Source: Sodalis endosymbiont of Henestaris halophilus (GTDB taxonomy: Bacteria > Pseudomonadota > Gammaproteobacteria > Enterobacterales > Enterobacteriaceae). From it: a DNA stretch of 64,000 nucleotides. The notes under the pieces were generated by a model. It made no database searches. It was not told where the DNA came from and was given only the letters and a program-made list of their open reading frames with translations. A program made the translations under genes and the position numbers. The stretch is from contig NZ_LT897836.1 in the NCBI RefSeq assembly GCF_900161835.1, positions 1,550,001-1,614,000 on the forward strand. The letters run 5' to 3'. Shown here piece after piece: positions 1 to 11,888 of this stretch; position 1 is the first letter of the stretch; the number at the start of each line of letters is the position of its first letter.

Positions 1-2697
1 TATTACAACCAACTAACGATCAATATTATTGCTAAATATACGTATACAACAAAATTTAAGTGCTAAATCACATGTTTGAAGTGGTCTCTTCGAGCTCCAA
101 TAACTGTATTTTACTCTAAACAAATATTGCAGACAATAGAGTGATTACGATACAATAAAACTCACATACACAATGCGTAAACAAATAATACCTTTCATTA
201 TAATAGACTTCAGTGAGTTATGCTTAGTTAATTACTCTCTACCAGATAGTAATTATTTTAAATAACTATGAGCAATACTTGTTACGCTTATCAGCTAGAA
301 GCTAATACCATGCTTAGTTACTAATAATATAGTGTCTTGCTCTTCTATTATTATAGAAATAATTTAGTTAATATTACCTACGGTTGATACTTTGATACGC
401 AAACTAGCGTTATTATAAATAATTGATACTTCTACCTAGTGATTTCACTATTTCTAACTTTTAGAAAAACCTTAGTTTTTTAAACATAAATTAACTACAA
501 AGTATTTCTTAATCTTTTATAAGTAAACTACCACAACACAGCGCTTAATATACAGAATGGAAAGCCATGTGGCCAAGGAAAAATTAAAGAAATCGACTAT
601 AAATTTGATCACAAAATCAGTGATTAATGTAAATCATTACATTTTATATAATGTACAAATAAATTATTTTATTTCTCATTGTGACTAATCGATTATATTC
701 TACCTAATCAAAGTGATACCTTCATTTATTTAACTCTAAAATCCATGCAAAGTTTATCGTAATCGTCATTAATACTATTGCTAAGTCTACATATACCGCT
801 TTTGGTAATACGGAAATTCATTATGCCACCATACATATCCACGGCAAAACCGTAAAGTAGATTGTGGTGTTAAATTTAAGCTGCGAATATGATTGAGATT
901 CCCAACGGCAACTCAGTACCAATTTAATTCATAGTAATTTACTATGCTTTAATGAAAGAATTTGCTAATAAGTCCCTTACAAGCGAAAGCAATAATAATA
1001 TTTATCTGCACCGCAGTATCTTACTGTTTTATCAGAAGTATCTAACAACTACTTAATGCGGGGAAAGGTATGAGTTTTAGATGTTACCGCATAGAAAATT
1101 ATCATAATGCTGACTAGCCTGAGAAAACGCATCAGGAATAAGACAAAGCGTTTCTAGGTTTGAAGAATAAAAGATGATAATGCAAAAGTCAAATTAGTTA
1201 ATACTCTGCTTTAAAATACAGAATTTTACTAAGACAAAGCTTAAACTGCGACATACTCATCTGCGAATCAACTCGCGTCTAGGTAAGCCCCTTGAGAATC
1301 GCAAAATATAACCTAGTTTCCGTGGCTGTGATACACAATTGGCAAATCTAATAAGAAACCCTCAACCCGAGTATGGCAATAGCAGTTAAGCATATCGATG
1401 CTGCACAGCAATTTTTAGAAACGATGACTAAATGCTGGTTCACGATCACCCTACAGGGGATACACACACGCATAAATGTCAGAACATGTGGCATCAACAT
1501 CTTTTACTAACATATTGGTTTTATTATTTAAATATATCCTTTCTTAACTAGCTAAAGTGACCAGTGATATTACGCTTTTAATACTAAATTACATGAAGTT
1601 GCTAGTTTATGAATTAATATTAAATACAGGAGGAGTTATAATTTCTCTTGCACATAAATGGATTATGCATAAGCTAACTCATATGAATATAGCACACTAT
1701 CACCTATCATAAAATTTTAAAGCTAGCATTAATAAATAAACGCATATACCAACTACAAGTAAGTAGTTGAATAACTAAACAGCTGCACTTTACTTTTTCT
1801 TAGTTATTTGGCTGAATATTTTCAGCTGAACCAAGAGCAGCGCACCTTATTTATACATCACCATAAGCCAAGTAAGCTGTTTGAATCCTTCAGCATACTG
1901 GTGAACAGTAGAACAAGCTGCTGTTTTTTGCTACACATATAGCAATCATTAACACTGCAAATACAGCTAGGACAATATTGATAATTAACTGCATAGCAGT
2001 TTGCCCCATTATGCACCAGTAATAGCACTGAGCCTTAGGTTAAAATCTCTATCAATCTTAATGTCTATCTACTATAATGCTATCAAGGCTAGTATTTTAG
2101 TGTGTGCTGTTTTTAACAAACCTTAATAGATTCGTAGCCATCACCTAAGTTTCCAGTCGATAATTTACCAACGACTATTTTCCTAGTACTTATATGCTAG
2201 TATTCATTAATGCAAAGCATAGATCCTTAAACAGCATGGGCCATAAACCATTTGTACCCGAAAAAACTCTTTATCTAAAGAGTAGTGAAATAACTATAAG
2301 TTATATACCGGCGCAAGTCATCGTATCTAGTATTCCCAGGATAACATCGATAGCTTGTAAGATTTCTTCTGGACGATATATTCAGATATAAATAACTTTA
2401 CGTTAATAACGTAAATACATGAACTTCCCTGTCATGATATTATACAAATGAATATAAGGATTGCTTGCTGATGTATGTTAACCATTTAACTGTTACTCTA
2501 AAACTGAGCTTAACTCAGTGCGTTATTATTTCATGAATTTGCTAAATTGTATCTTATTGTTCTCTACAAAACAAAACCAACGTGCGCGTTTAGTGCGTAA
2601 CACTAAACATCATAAAAGAATTATCTTAAATTAAGACAAGGTAAGCAATTAACAAAATATTTTTGATAGACCATCGTAACCAAATAGCACTAAATAA
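1..2697. other. Long non-coding stretch downstream of kdsB
   Basis: All six frames are broken by frequent stops and I see no intact gene. In E. coli the kdsB side of this cluster continues into ycbJ, elyC, cmoM and mukFEB, so decayed copies of these may lie here, but I could not match any piece to them. A slightly GC-richer patch near 1255-1490 may be a gene remnant; on the plus strand about 24 codons are open from 1381. No RNA gene or transposon was recognised. Confidence 0.6.
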
Positions 2698-3453
2698 TTA
2701 ATTAATTTTCTGTTGCAACAAACGAACTTGCAACAGTTCTTCTGGTGTATCCACGCCCATGCTGGGCGTAGCACTTGCTATAGCAACATGTATTTTTTCC
2801 CCATGCCACAATATGCGCAACTGTTCGAGAACCTCTATCTGTTCTAGCGGACTAATCGACCAGCTAACATAGCGTCGAATAAAGCTGGCGCGGTAAGCAT
2901 AAATACCAATATGACGCAGAAGATTATGGTAAAGATGATCGCGGCTACGGGCAAACCCTTCACGATCCCATGGAATAGTAGCGCGCGAGAAATACAGCGC
3001 ATAACTGCTAGCGTCAACCACCACTTTAACCACATTAGGGTTAAATGCCTCTTCTGAAGTAATAATAGGTACCGCTAACGTAGCTATACCAGCATCAGTG
3101 AATGCCAGATTATCCGCCACTTGCTTGATAATTTGTGGCGGAATAAGCGGCTCGTCCCCTTGCACATTAACAATTATTTGATTGTCAGGGAAGTCGTAAT
3201 AATCAATGACTTCTTGTAGCCGCTCGGTGCCGGACTGATGATCTGGGCTAGTTAAACATACTTCGCCTCCGGCACTCTTAATTGCTTCAACCACACCAAC
3301 ATGATCAGTAGCGGTAATTACCCTATCAGCACCGGAAGCTTGTGCACGCTCCATAACGCGCACAACCATCGGTTTTCCATTAATATCGACTAGTGGTTTA
3401 CCTGGCAAACGCTTAGAAACGAAGCGTGCGGGGATAATGGCAATAAAACTCAT
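2698..3453 (-). CDS. kdsB: 3-deoxy-manno-octulosonate cytidylyltransferase (CMP-Kdo synthetase)
   Basis: Activates Kdo with CTP to give CMP-Kdo, the donor for the inner core of lipopolysaccharide; cytoplasmic. The 251-residue product is close to the 248 residues of E. coli KdsB and aligns end to end. It has the N-terminal nucleotide-binding signature [16 protein letters not shown], the [12 protein letters not shown] segment near residue 95, and the conserved [10 protein letters not shown] and [13 protein letters not shown] blocks. The ATG overlaps the last base of the ycaR stop codon, so the two are translationally coupled. It is the last gene of a msbA-lpxK-ycaR-kdsB transcription unit that has lost ycaQ. 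No damage is seen. Confidence 0.97.
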   Translation of the reverse strand: MSFIAIIPARFVSKRLPGKPLVDINGKPMVVRVMERAQASGADRVITATDHVGVVEAIKSAGGEVCLTSPDHQSGTERLQEVIDYYDFPDNQIIVNVQGDEPLIPPQIIKQVADNLAFTDAGIATLAVPIITSEEAFNPNVVKVVVDASSYALYFSRATIPWDREGFARSRDHLYHNLLRHIGIYAYRASFIRRYVSWSISPLEQIEVLEQLRILWHGEKIHVAIASATPSMGVDTPEELLQVRLLQQKIN

Positions 3454-3632
3454 TAATTGTTCTCATTTAATGAGATAGCACGTGCTTCTCTTTCCAGAAG
3501 AACAGGAATTCCGTCCCGGACAGGATAAGCTAGCCCATTCAACTTGCAAATTAGTTCCTGTCTTTCTTCGTTGTAAGAAAGTTTACCGTTACAGACCGGA
3601 CAAACAACTATTTCTAATAGACGATTATCCAT
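3453..3632 (-). CDS. ycaR: YcaR/Trm112-like small protein upstream of kdsB
   Basis: A 59-residue protein matching E. coli YcaR (60 residues). It starts [18 protein letters not shown] and carries a CPVC pair plus one later cysteine (ELICKLNG), a family feature often compared with Trm112-type zinc-ribbon proteins although the pattern is incomplete. Its biochemical role in bacteria is not settled. The start was moved ten codons inside the longer open frame, to the ATG at 3630-3632, because homology begins there and a GGAG ribosome-binding site lies 8-12 bases upstream. Its TAA shares one base with the kdsB ATG. Retention in such a reduced region suggests it matters, possibly for the envelope genes it is coupled to. 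Confidence 0.9.
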   Translation of the reverse strand: MDNRLLEIVVCPVCNGKLSYNEERQELICKLNGLAYPVRDGIPVLLEREARAISLNENN

Positions 3633-4168
3633 GTTATTTCTCCAATGAAGCAATGCATGCACAAAGCATTATCTGCTTACTACACTGAACAGTAGTGTAG
3701 GCTGTGTACATAAAAGCACGTCTTTATAGACGGTAATTGTTATAGCCTATCGCAAGTGTTTGCTACTATAGTCATTTTTTTAAATTACTTACATATAATT
3801 AACCAAAGAAGGATTGGTATTATGTGTAACTACACATAATTTAAAATTAAATTAATAAAACAAACCTACAATTAAAATGTTAAATATAATTATTTCATTG
3901 CTTTTTTGTGAAAGCTATCAGCCAAGCCAAGCAAAGCAAAGCAAAGCAAAGCAAAGCAAAGCAAAGCAAAGCAAAGCAAAGCAAAGCAAAGCAAAGCAAA
4001 GCATATCATAATTTAGAAAAATCAGATAACACAAGTTATTTAGCAGTTTCTGCTTATCAAACCTAGTAAAAGCAAGTCAAATATTATTATCTTTCATTAT
4101 CATACCGCTGAGCAATAAATTTACCTCGTTCTACTCCTATGTAGACAAGAGTTACTTTTTTGTATTAC
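3633..4168. other. Non-coding gap replacing ycaQ
   Basis: In E. coli ycaQ (over 1.2 kb) lies between lpxK and ycaR. Here about 0.5 kb of A+T-rich DNA remains with no readable ycaQ fragment. The gap holds the GCAAA tandem repeat described separately. Confidence 0.55.
3921..4003. repeat. Pentanucleotide microsatellite (GCAAA)n
   Basis: Two GCCAA units at 3921-3930 are followed by fourteen perfect GCAAA units at 3931-4000 and a partial GCA. The array is non-coding, between lpxK and ycaR in a transcription unit that reads leftward. Perfect 5-bp arrays of this length are expected to slip during replication, so copy number may vary between cells or host lines. Confidence 0.97.
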
Positions 4169-5167
4169 TTATCCGCAACTTGGCATATAGCGCCGGATGG
4201 CCTGCTCGATTGGTATTAGCAAATCTTGTGCCGCGGTGGCAGGCACCTGGGCATCTACTGGTAGATACCACCAATTAGCGTAGGCGAAGGAGCGACATTT
4301 AACCGCGTCCTTCTCGGTCATGAGCAAATGTTGATCGGGTGTGACTAGTGCGCTGAGTACTTGCTGTCGGTAAACCTGATGATCGTTAAATACTATCTCC
4401 CGCATTGGAATCACGCCACTAGCGCGTATCATAGCAAAAAAACGAGCCGGATGACCAATGCCGGCCATAGCCACGACCGGAATTAATTTGCTAAGCGCAC
4501 GAAATTCGCCACTCAGTAAATTAACAGCGGTGCCGGATTTAAACCACATAGATACCTCACCATGGTGAGTTTTGCCGCCGTTGACAATAACTGCATGTAC
4601 CTGCTTCAATCGGCTTGTCCGTTCACGCATAGGACCGGCAGGAAGCCACCAGCCATTGCCAAATCGACGTTCGCCGTCAACAACAACCCACTCGATATCA
4701 CGTCCTAGCGCGTAATGCTGTAAACCATCATCGGCTACAATCACATCTAAGGAATGTGAGCGTAGAAGTAGTGCCACCGCGGTAGCACGCCGCGGTGCTA
4801 CCGCTACTGGCACCCTGGTTCGCTGCCAGATTAACAACGGTTCATCACCACATTGATCGCTTGTGGTATTAACGTCTAGCAGCAGCGGATAATGCACAGA
4901 ACGACCACCGTAGCCACGAGACACCACCCCAACTCGCCAACCTCGCTCTTGTAGTTGCGTGACCAGCCATAATACGACTGGGGTTTTGCCATTTCCGCCA
5001 ACAGTCAGATTACCTATAACTACGATTGGCAGTGGAAAACGATGCACTTCTTGCCAGCCACGGCGATAGCTGTAACGAATAAGAACTGTTATAAAACCAT
5101 ACAACCAGGAAATTGGCAGGAGTAATAAATACAGTAGCGAGGATCCGGACCAGATGCGAGCAATCAT
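4169..5167 (-). CDS. lpxK: Tetraacyldisaccharide 4'-kinase (lipid A kinase)
   Basis: Phosphorylates the 4' position of tetraacyldisaccharide 1-phosphate to make lipid IVA, on the inner face of the inner membrane. The product has 332 residues (E. coli 328). It carries an N-terminal hydrophobic segment (about residues 8-28), the modified Walker A motif [12 protein letters not shown] near residue 52, and the [11 protein letters not shown] and [10 protein letters not shown] blocks of the family. The start overlaps the msbA stop by four bases (ATGA), as expected for an operon pair. No truncation or missing motif was noticed. Confidence 0.97.
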   Translation of the reverse strand: MIARIWSGSSLLYLLLLPISWLYGFITVLIRYSYRRGWQEVHRFPLPIVVIGNLTVGGNGKTPVVLWLVTQLQERGWRVGVVSRGYGGRSVHYPLLLDVNTTSDQCGDEPLLIWQRTRVPVAVAPRRATAVALLLRSHSLDVIVADDGLQHYALGRDIEWVVVDGERRFGNGWWLPAGPMRERTSRLKQVHAVIVNGGKTHHGEVSMWFKSGTAVNLLSGEFRALSKLIPVVAMAGIGHPARFFAMIRASGVIPMREIVFNDHQVYRQQVLSALVTPDQHLLMTEKDAVKCRSFAYANWWYLPVDAQVPATAAQDLLIPIEQAIRRYMPSCG

Positions 5168-6912
5168 TGACCAACCTGTAACTGGTGAAGTTGGGCATAA
5201 ACCCCCTGAATAGATATCAAATCCTTATGATTACCACGTTCGACAATCCGTCCTTCCTCTACCACTAAAATTTCATCAACTTTTTCAATAGTAGATAGGC
5301 GATGAGCGATAACCAAGGAGGTCCTATTCTTCTGCAACGTCTCCAACGCTTTTTGAATTGCCCGTTCAGACTCCGTATCAAGCGCTGAGGTGGCTTCGTC
5401 AAGAATAAGTATTGGGCAATCACGCAACAGTGCGCGGGCAATAGCGATGCGCTGACGCTGCCCGCCAGAAAGTAAGACACCATTTTCGCCTATCACTGTA
5501 TCCAGACCCATTTCCATTTTTTCGATGAAATTCATAGCGTAAGCCATGCAAGCCGCACTTTCGATCTGCTTACGGGAATAAGTGGCTTTGCAAGCATAAG
5601 CGATATTATTAGCAATTGTATCGTTAAATAAATGCACATTTTGGGAAACCAGTGCTACCTGGTTACGTAGTGGAGCAAGCTTATAGGCACGTAAATCTGT
5701 GCCGTCTAGCAGAATTTGTCCTTGTTGAATATCGTAAAAACGCGTTAGCAAATTAGCGATAGTCGATTTACCGGAACCAGAACGACCCACCAAAGCCACT
5801 GTATGTCCCGCCGGGATGGTCAAACTGATGTCGTGCAGCGAAGGAGTATCTTTACCCGGATAAGAAAATGTGACATGTTTAAAGGTAATATTACCTTTCA
5901 CGCGTTTAACTTCTACCGTGCCATCATCTTTTTCGGTTGCCATGTCAAGGATAGAAAAAAGAATCTGGCAAGCTGCCATACCGCGCTGAAACTGAGCATT
6001 CACATTAGTTAAAGATTTTAATGGGCGCATCAAAGCAATCATTGACGAAAAAACGACAGTAATGGTACCTGCAGTCAAGGTTTCCATTACTGATGGAAAA
6101 CTTGCAGCATACAGAACAAAAGCTAGTGCTAGCGATGCGATAAATTGGATTAAAGGGTCGGAAACTGAGGAAGTAGCAACCATTTTCATGCCCTGTTGGC
6201 GCATGCAGTTGCTAACGCTGTTAAAACGCTCGTTTTCTACTTTCTGACCACCAAAAATCAACACTTCCTTATGACCTTTAAGCATTTGTTCTGCGCTGGT
6301 GGTAACCTGACCCATAGTATTTTGCATTCTTTTGCTAATTTGACGGAATCGTTTTGACACTTGACGGATGGCAAAAGATACTACCGGCGCAATCACCAAT
6401 AAAATTAGTGATAACTGCCAACTATAATAAGACATCATCGTGAATAGGCCGATAATTAAAGCTCCTTCACGAATTACGGTAATAAGTGCGCCAGAGGATG
6501 ATGAAGCTACTTGTTCAGCATCGTAAGTAATTCTCGAAAGCAAGGTTCCAGTAGATTGCTGGTCAAAAAAAGATACTGGCATGTCCATCATATGGTTAAA
6601 CAGGCGACGTCGCATATTCATTACTACTTTGCCAGAAACCCAGGCTACACAATAGCTTGAGATAAAACCACTGACACCACGCAACACTATCAAACCTATA
6701 ACTGCCAGCGGCATCCAGACCAAAATATTGCTGTTAGTTTTGCCAAATCCATCATCTAACAGGGGTTTGAGCAGCGATAGCATAAAGGTATCGCTAGCAG
6801 CGTTAAGTATCAGGGCAATTGCTGCGACGATTACACCTATTTTAAAAGGTGAGATCATAGGCCAAAGGCGACGAAAGGTCTGCCAGGTGAAAAGATTTTT
6901 CTCTTTTAGCAT
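5164..6912 (-). CDS. msbA: Lipid A export ATP-binding/permease protein MsbA
   Basis: Homodimeric ABC exporter that flips lipid A-core from the inner to the outer leaflet of the inner membrane. The 582 residues equal the E. coli length. An N-terminal six-helix transmembrane domain (about residues 20-310) is followed by an ATPase domain with Walker [10 protein letters not shown] near residue 378, signature [16 protein letters not shown], and Walker [13 protein letters not shown]. It heads the unit msbA-lpxK-ycaR-kdsB. Upstream lies 2.8 kb of decayed DNA, so its promoter must be in that stretch or transcription must read through from far away. Confidence 0.98.
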   Translation of the reverse strand: MLKEKNLFTWQTFRRLWPMISPFKIGVIVAAIALILNAASDTFMLSLLKPLLDDGFGKTNSNILVWMPLAVIGLIVLRGVSGFISSYCVAWVSGKVVMNMRRRLFNHMMDMPVSFFDQQSTGTLLSRITYDAEQVASSSSGALITVIREGALIIGLFTMMSYYSWQLSLILLVIAPVVSFAIRQVSKRFRQISKRMQNTMGQVTTSAEQMLKGHKEVLIFGGQKVENERFNSVSNCMRQQGMKMVATSSVSDPLIQFIASLALAFVLYAASFPSVMETLTAGTITVVFSSMIALMRPLKSLTNVNAQFQRGMAACQILFSILDMATEKDDGTVEVKRVKGNITFKHVTFSYPGKDTPSLHDISLTIPAGHTVALVGRSGSGKSTIANLLTRFYDIQQGQILLDGTDLRAYKLAPLRNQVALVSQNVHLFNDTIANNIAYACKATYSRKQIESAACMAYAMNFIEKMEMGLDTVIGENGVLLSGGQRQRIAIARALLRDCPILILDEATSALDTESERAIQKALETLQKNRTSLVIAHRLSTIEKVDEILVVEEGRIVERGNHKDLISIQGVYAQLHQLQVGQ

Positions 6913-7396
6913 TTATTTACCAGTGCCAGGATCTAAATAGCCGCTTATTTTACCTATTTAGCGAGGCGCGCAAAACAACTGATCATACATAGTATAGGTA
7001 AAATATTGAAACTCCTATAATCTAATTATACCTATTATTGACAATAAAAATGCAGGCTCAGCTGTTTAACTCTATACCGCACTCAGAGTAAATGCTCAGA
7101 CACACGAATACAGACTCCTGTGAAGAACCACATAAAAACCCGAGCGCCAAAAGAAGAAAGCCTACATGGTGGTTTATTGTGTAGCATGCTATTTAAGTTA
7201 AATTATCACTTACAAAGATCACAACCCGACCTCCAGAAAAAGAGGCTAGGGAGTTTTTACTATGATGATGTAAGCAGAGAGAAGATAAACCTGAAGGATC
7301 TTCCACGCACCGCGGGTTGATTTTTAGGCGTCACAGCGCTTATTTTGCCTGGGATTCGATATAGCTTATACAAATAAATTGCAAGCGTCTATTATC

Positions 7397-7479
7397 TTAT
7401 CCACAGCATACACAGAAGTCGTTATTTCCCCGGAGCTGGTGCTCTCTTAAATATCTTAAGAATTTAATTCTTATCCACA
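7397..7479 (+). promoter_or_regulatory. Two perfect DnaA-box sequences
   Basis: TTATCCACA occurs at 7397-7405 and again at 7471-7479 in the same orientation, 74 bases apart. This is the strong R1-type consensus for DnaA. No further perfect boxes were noticed in the window. The pair lies inside the decayed ycaI region, so it may be accidental, a titration site, or part of a replication-control element. Confidence 0.4.
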
Positions 7480-7626
7480 CGATGTTCCCGTATTTGACGA
7501 CTTAAAAGTATGGAGTATCAACAATGATAAACGCGCCCTAATGTGGGGGTTCCATGCTATTAGTTAGATATCATTAAATAATGGCGCCATACCAGTCAAC
7601 TATACTGATTCAGGCTTTAGTTTTAT

Positions 7627-7635
7627 CCCCCCCCC
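7627..7635. repeat. Nine-base poly-C tract
   Basis: A run of nine C bases in A+T-rich non-coding DNA. Such a run is rare by chance at this composition and prone to slippage. Confidence 0.9.
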
Positions 7636-8741
7636 AAAGAATATCAAACATCTCTGCTGCTCAAACGGTACTAGAGGCGTCATCATTGTACCAATCAATC
7701 AGAGATTCTGTAAAATTGCTATAACTGAAAGCTTACATCTCCTTTTTAACTGCATTATTAATGATAGCTTCTAGAATGACTAATATTTTGATAAAAGACG
7801 CCATCGACGCTTACTACCAATTTGACCGATAGTACCAGCACAAGGTTTATATTGTAGAAAATAAAAAAACTATATAAGCAGCAAAATAATATCACACTGA
7901 AAATACAACAAGCTCATTGATTGCCTAGAGTAGGCAGCAAATACCCCTCAAAAGAATAAAATCAGCGTCTCCTCTGTGGTAAAAGAAAATATTAACTATT
8001 ATTTATTATAGCCATACCAGCTCTTATGCTGATTAGCAATTAGTATTACAGCAAAATATGAGACAAACTCAGCGTGGAAATTTTGCCGGCAAATGACGAT
8101 CAAAAACATCAGCGTCAAAGAACTGTGCTAAGCGGAGAAACTCGTATTTGGGCTGCCATTACATATCCCACCCCGCGCGAGGATCATAACCATTAAAACA
8201 GTAGTGGGAACCTCAAGACGATAAAGATGAACAGTAATGCAAATTGTGCTGCTCACGCATTATGGTTAATTAAACCATAACTCGAGACTGATATGTAGCT
8301 TTCAAATACACTATGTATTAACTAGCTATCGAATTGCTCTTGATTCATACACCCCAACACACCAGCTTTTGTTTGGTCGCTACCACGCTATTTCGCCCAG
8401 AACATTAAACCCGTATACATGGAAATGCTCGATGAATATTTGATAATTTTATCAACCAAGATATTCAGTATGACTAGGCGGGGTTACTAGCATTTAATTA
8501 TTTCTGGCTCAATATTGTTTATTTCGCACCAATAAACATAATAAAGCGTGATGATTGCCCGGGATAACAGAGCAAACTTAGTCAATACAACTGTCGGTAA
8601 AAACAATAATCTTAAAGCAGTTAGGGAGTAAAATAAACGCGATGTACTGACGCCTCGGTCATCCGCTCTACAAAACAACAATGGCACGCCTTATTTATTA
8701 TTATGGCCAGTACTTGCAAAATCATTAATAATAACATTGAC

Positions 8742-8763
8742 AATCCCTCCTGTTAGGAGGATT
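8742..8763. repeat. CCTCCT hairpin, copy 1
   Basis: CCTCCT at 8746-8751 and AGGAGG at 8755-8760 form a six-pair stem with a three-base GTT loop, extended by AAT/ATT outside a one-base bulge. A near-identical hairpin lies at 22625-22639. No T-run follows on either strand, so it is not a typical terminator. Confidence 0.45.
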
Positions 8764-9722
8764 CGATAAAAAAGTAAGAAACAATCATTACATATCATTA
8801 GGCATTATGGGAGTAATCAGGACGTAGATAATACGGTAATGACCGTACCGCAAGTGCAAACAAAAGGTGAAGTGGTCTTTCTATAACGTTTATTTTTCTT
8901 ATGCTTTAGAGATCAGCTGCAACGACGCAATTAATAAAAGTATCGGCGATATTAAAACTAACTTTATAGCAACTTGCTTAACTAGTGACTATTGCTAGAC
9001 CAATAAAAGCTACAGCATCATTTATGCCTATCAACATAATGGTACTGCAGATTAAGCAACTCATTACCGAAGTTACGCTTAACACATTATCTTCATATTC
9101 GTTAATCTCATTAACTTTTAGCATGAAGTAAAATGGACTGCATTAATAATACTTGCCACAAAAAGGAGTAAGCTAGTATTTATTCTTTTGCTTTTTTAAC
9201 AAATTACCCAAACTGATACAAAAGCGATGCATTAACCTTCATCGTACACTATAGGTCGTGATGTGCAGAATAAACTGACGATCTCAGGCTCGAATTTTAT
9301 TAAGTGATCAAGTAAAGCAGACCTCGAATGATTTTTAATTTTCCTTTGCTGAATTAATCAAAAAAATACCATTGCTCAAATTGAGCAATCTTCTTGATTA
9401 GCATTGCTTTCTCTGCACGTTACTGACATTGGTGCTTACTCAACATTATACACTCTAAGTAGGATCTTTTAATGGTAATAAAAAAATGAGCATGTAATTT
9501 CGATAAGAGGTTAATAATGAATGTTGCTTGACATAATTTACTTTTATCGTCTTGATAGATAATTGTTAACTATCCGCGTCATAATTTATACAATATACTA
9601 CAAACAACGCGCGTCTAATCCACCACAGTTTGAAATATTGGTTAAACTAATGCTGGTTGTCAGCGACTCCACAAAATATTAATTCCGCTCGTTGTTTTAT
9701 ATCGGTCGCCGTAACGAAACAG

Positions 9723-10007
9723 CTAAACGTAGCTATTGACACGATCGCGTAACTCTTTACCTGGTTTAAAATGTGGAACACATTTGCCATCCAACTCTAC
9801 CTTATCACCAGTTTTAGGATTGCGACCGATGCGCGAGGCGCGGTAATGAAGGGAAAAACTACCGAAACCGCGTATTTCGATGCGTTCGCCAGCGGCGAGT
9901 GTCGTCGCCATATGCTCGAGTATCTCTTTTACTGCATTTTCAACTACTTTTGCCCGGATATGAACATGCTGGTCAACTAGTTTTTCGATAAGTTCAGATT
10001 TGGTCAT
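9723..10007 (-). CDS. ihfB: Integration host factor subunit beta
   Basis: DNA-bending nucleoid protein that pairs with IhfA. The 94 residues equal the E. coli length and match throughout: [10 protein letters not shown] start, the coiled N-terminal half, the beta-arm segment [19 protein letters not shown] with the proline that intercalates into DNA, and the basic C-terminus. It lies downstream of rpsA in the same direction, 91 bases away, with an inverted repeat in between. Keeping IHF-beta while lrp next door has decayed suggests a structural rather than a regulatory need. Confidence 0.97.
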   Translation of the reverse strand: MTKSELIEKLVDQHVHIRAKVVENAVKEILEHMATTLAAGERIEIRGFGSFSLHYRASRIGRNPKTGDKVELDGKCVPHFKPGKELRDRVNSYV

Positions 10008-10022
10008 GATTTCTCTAAATTC

Positions 10023-10046
10023 ATACTGCTCTTTTAAGAGCAGTAT
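10023..10046. repeat. Inverted repeat between rpsA and ihfB
   Basis: A perfect palindrome with a nine-pair stem ATACTGCTC / GAGCAGTAT around TTTTAA. It sits just upstream of the ihfB start on the minus strand and is not followed by a T-run there, so it may be an attenuating hairpin, a processing site or a protein-binding site rather than a terminator. Confidence 0.5.
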
Positions 10047-10098
10047 AATAAATTAATTATAGGATAGAAGTAAAGTCGTTTCCGCAAACCAGTTATTA

Positions 10099-11775
10099 TT
10101 ACTCTCCTTTGGTTGCTGCTTTAAAGGCTTCAGTCATAGCGTTGTAAACGCTCCCATCTTCTTGCTTATTTTTCATGATATTGTTAGCTTTTTTTTCATT
10201 ATCCTCATCCCTGGCACGCACAGATAAGTTAACAATGCAATTTTTGCGATCGATGCCAGTGAGTTTTGCCTCCACATCGTCGCCGACACTCAGGACTAGT
10301 GTAGCATCTTTTACACGGTTACGCGAAGCTTCGGAAGCGCGCACATAACCTTCTACGCCTCCTGCTAATTTTACTCTCGCACCTTTTGCGTCAACTGCTA
10401 TAACTTTACCACTAACAATATCCCCTGTTTTGTTCAAAAACAGGTAGTTATTAAATGGTTCTTCAGTCAGCTGCTTTAGACCCAAGGAAATACGCTCGCG
10501 TTCTGCGTCAACTTGCAAAACTACAGCCTCGATTTCATCACCTTTTTTGTATGCACCAACTGCTTCTTCGCCGACAAGGTTCCAGGAAACATCGGATAAA
10601 TGCACTAAACCGTCTATACCCCCTTCTAAGCCTATAAAAATACCAAAGTCGGTAATCGATTTGATTGTTCCTTCAACACGATCGCCCTTATTATGAGTTT
10701 CAGAGAAATGCTGCCAAGGATTGGATTTGCACTGCTTTAAACCCAGGGAGATACGACGACGTTCTTCGTTGATGTCCAGAACCATGACTTCAGCCACACT
10801 GCCCACATTAACCACTTTAGATGGATGGATATTTTTGTTGGTCCAGTCCATTTCAGAAACGTGCACTAGGCCTTCAACGCCTTCTTCGATTTCAACAAAA
10901 CAACCGTAATCGGTCAAATTAGTCACACGACCGGTCAGGCGAGTGCCTTCTGGATAACGTTGCGCGATAGCAGCCCATGGATCTTCGCCAAGCTGTTTTA
11001 AGCCTAAAGAAACGCGGGATCGCTCACGATCAAATTTAAGTATTTTAACAATAATTTCATCACCAACATTCACGGCTTCGCTCGGATGTTTTACGCGCTT
11101 CCAAGACATATCAGTAATATGCAATAGGCCGTCAACACCACCCATATCAACGAATGCACCATAGTCAGTCAGATTCTTCACTATGCCCTTAACTTCCATG
11201 CCTTCCTGAAGGTTTTCTAGCAAATAATCGCGTTCAGCGCTGTTTTCGGATTCGATAACGGCACGACGGGAAACAACAACGTTGTTACGTTTTTGATCCA
11301 GTTTAATCACTTTAAACTCAAGTGATTTACCTTCTAAATGTAAAGTGTCACGAACAGGACGTACATCAACTAAAGAACCTGGAAGAAACGCACGAATACC
11401 GTTTAACTCCACGGTAAAACCGCCTTTAACTTTCCCGTTGATAACACCGATCACAGTAGTTACTTCTTCATAAGCTTTTTCTAGCATTAGCCAGGCTTCG
11501 TGACGCTTAGCTTTGTCACGGGACAGAAGTGTTTCGCCGAACCCGTCTTCGACGGCATCCAAAGCGACGTCAACCAGATCACCTACTTTAATTTCGAGCT
11601 CGCCATAGGCATTGCGAAACTGCTCGACAGGAATCACAGATTCAGATTTCAAGCCGGCGTCAACCAGAACCACGTCTTTCGCTATAGATACAACAGCCCC
11701 GCGAACGATGGAACCAGGACGGGTTTCAATTTCCTTCATAGATTCTTCAAAAAGTTGAGCAAAAGATTCTTTCAT
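10099..11775 (-). CDS. rpsA: 30S ribosomal protein S1
   Basis: Binds mRNA leaders and unfolds them on the 30S subunit. The 558 residues match E. coli S1 (557) across all six S1/OB-fold repeats, with repeated segments such as [19 protein letters not shown] and [20 protein letters not shown]. The ATG at 11773-11775 is preceded by GAAGAT rather than a strong Shine-Dalgarno, and the upstream leader contains a GGAG. A weak site of this kind is known for E. coli rpsA, where S1 represses its own translation, so the autoregulation may be kept. The gene lies between cmk and ihfB as in E. coli. Confidence 0.98.
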   Translation of the reverse strand: MKESFAQLFEESMKEIETRPGSIVRGAVVSIAKDVVLVDAGLKSESVIPVEQFRNAYGELEIKVGDLVDVALDAVEDGFGETLLSRDKAKRHEAWLMLEKAYEEVTTVIGVINGKVKGGFTVELNGIRAFLPGSLVDVRPVRDTLHLEGKSLEFKVIKLDQKRNNVVVSRRAVIESENSAERDYLLENLQEGMEVKGIVKNLTDYGAFVDMGGVDGLLHITDMSWKRVKHPSEAVNVGDEIIVKILKFDRERSRVSLGLKQLGEDPWAAIAQRYPEGTRLTGRVTNLTDYGCFVEIEEGVEGLVHVSEMDWTNKNIHPSKVVNVGSVAEVMVLDINEERRRISLGLKQCKSNPWQHFSETHNKGDRVEGTIKSITDFGIFIGLEGGIDGLVHLSDVSWNLVGEEAVGAYKKGDEIEAVVLQVDAERERISLGLKQLTEEPFNNYLFLNKTGDIVSGKVIAVDAKGARVKLAGGVEGYVRASEASRNRVKDATLVLSVGDDVEAKLTGIDRKNCIVNLSVRARDEDNEKKANNIMKNKQEDGSVYNAMTEAFKAATKGE

Positions 11776-11888
11776 ATTTGATAATCTTCATTTGTAATTA
11801 ATTACTATATCATTACTCCTGCTTCATGGAATAATAATATACGTCATGCGACCTTTTCTTGCTGCAAAGTAAATTAATAACTGCTTCG

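Larger units (their letters stand above)
6950..9700 (-). pseudogene. ycaI: Decayed ycaI (ComEC/Rec2 family) gene
   Basis: Position and strand match E. coli ycaI, which lies between ihfB and msbA. On the minus strand, 8188-8169 reads YDPRAGW where the metallo-beta-lactamase-like domain of ComEC proteins has a YDTG..W segment. About 24 codons further, in the same frame but past a stop, 8117-8086 reads DADVFDRHL where the family has a SHxxxDHRGG metal-binding motif. Both motifs are damaged. The rest is too eroded to align by eye. The family imports single-stranded DNA in competence, a function not expected in a bacteriocyte symbiont. The outer limits given are approximate and rest on synteny. 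Confidence 0.5.
6913..9722. other. 2.8-kb spacer between msbA and ihfB
   Basis: This gap corresponds in E. coli to ycaI and holds a decayed copy, described separately. It also contains a nine-C tract, two DnaA boxes and a small hairpin. No intact gene is seen; the short open frames at 7120-7320 and 8487-8687 look like chance. Confidence 0.6.
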
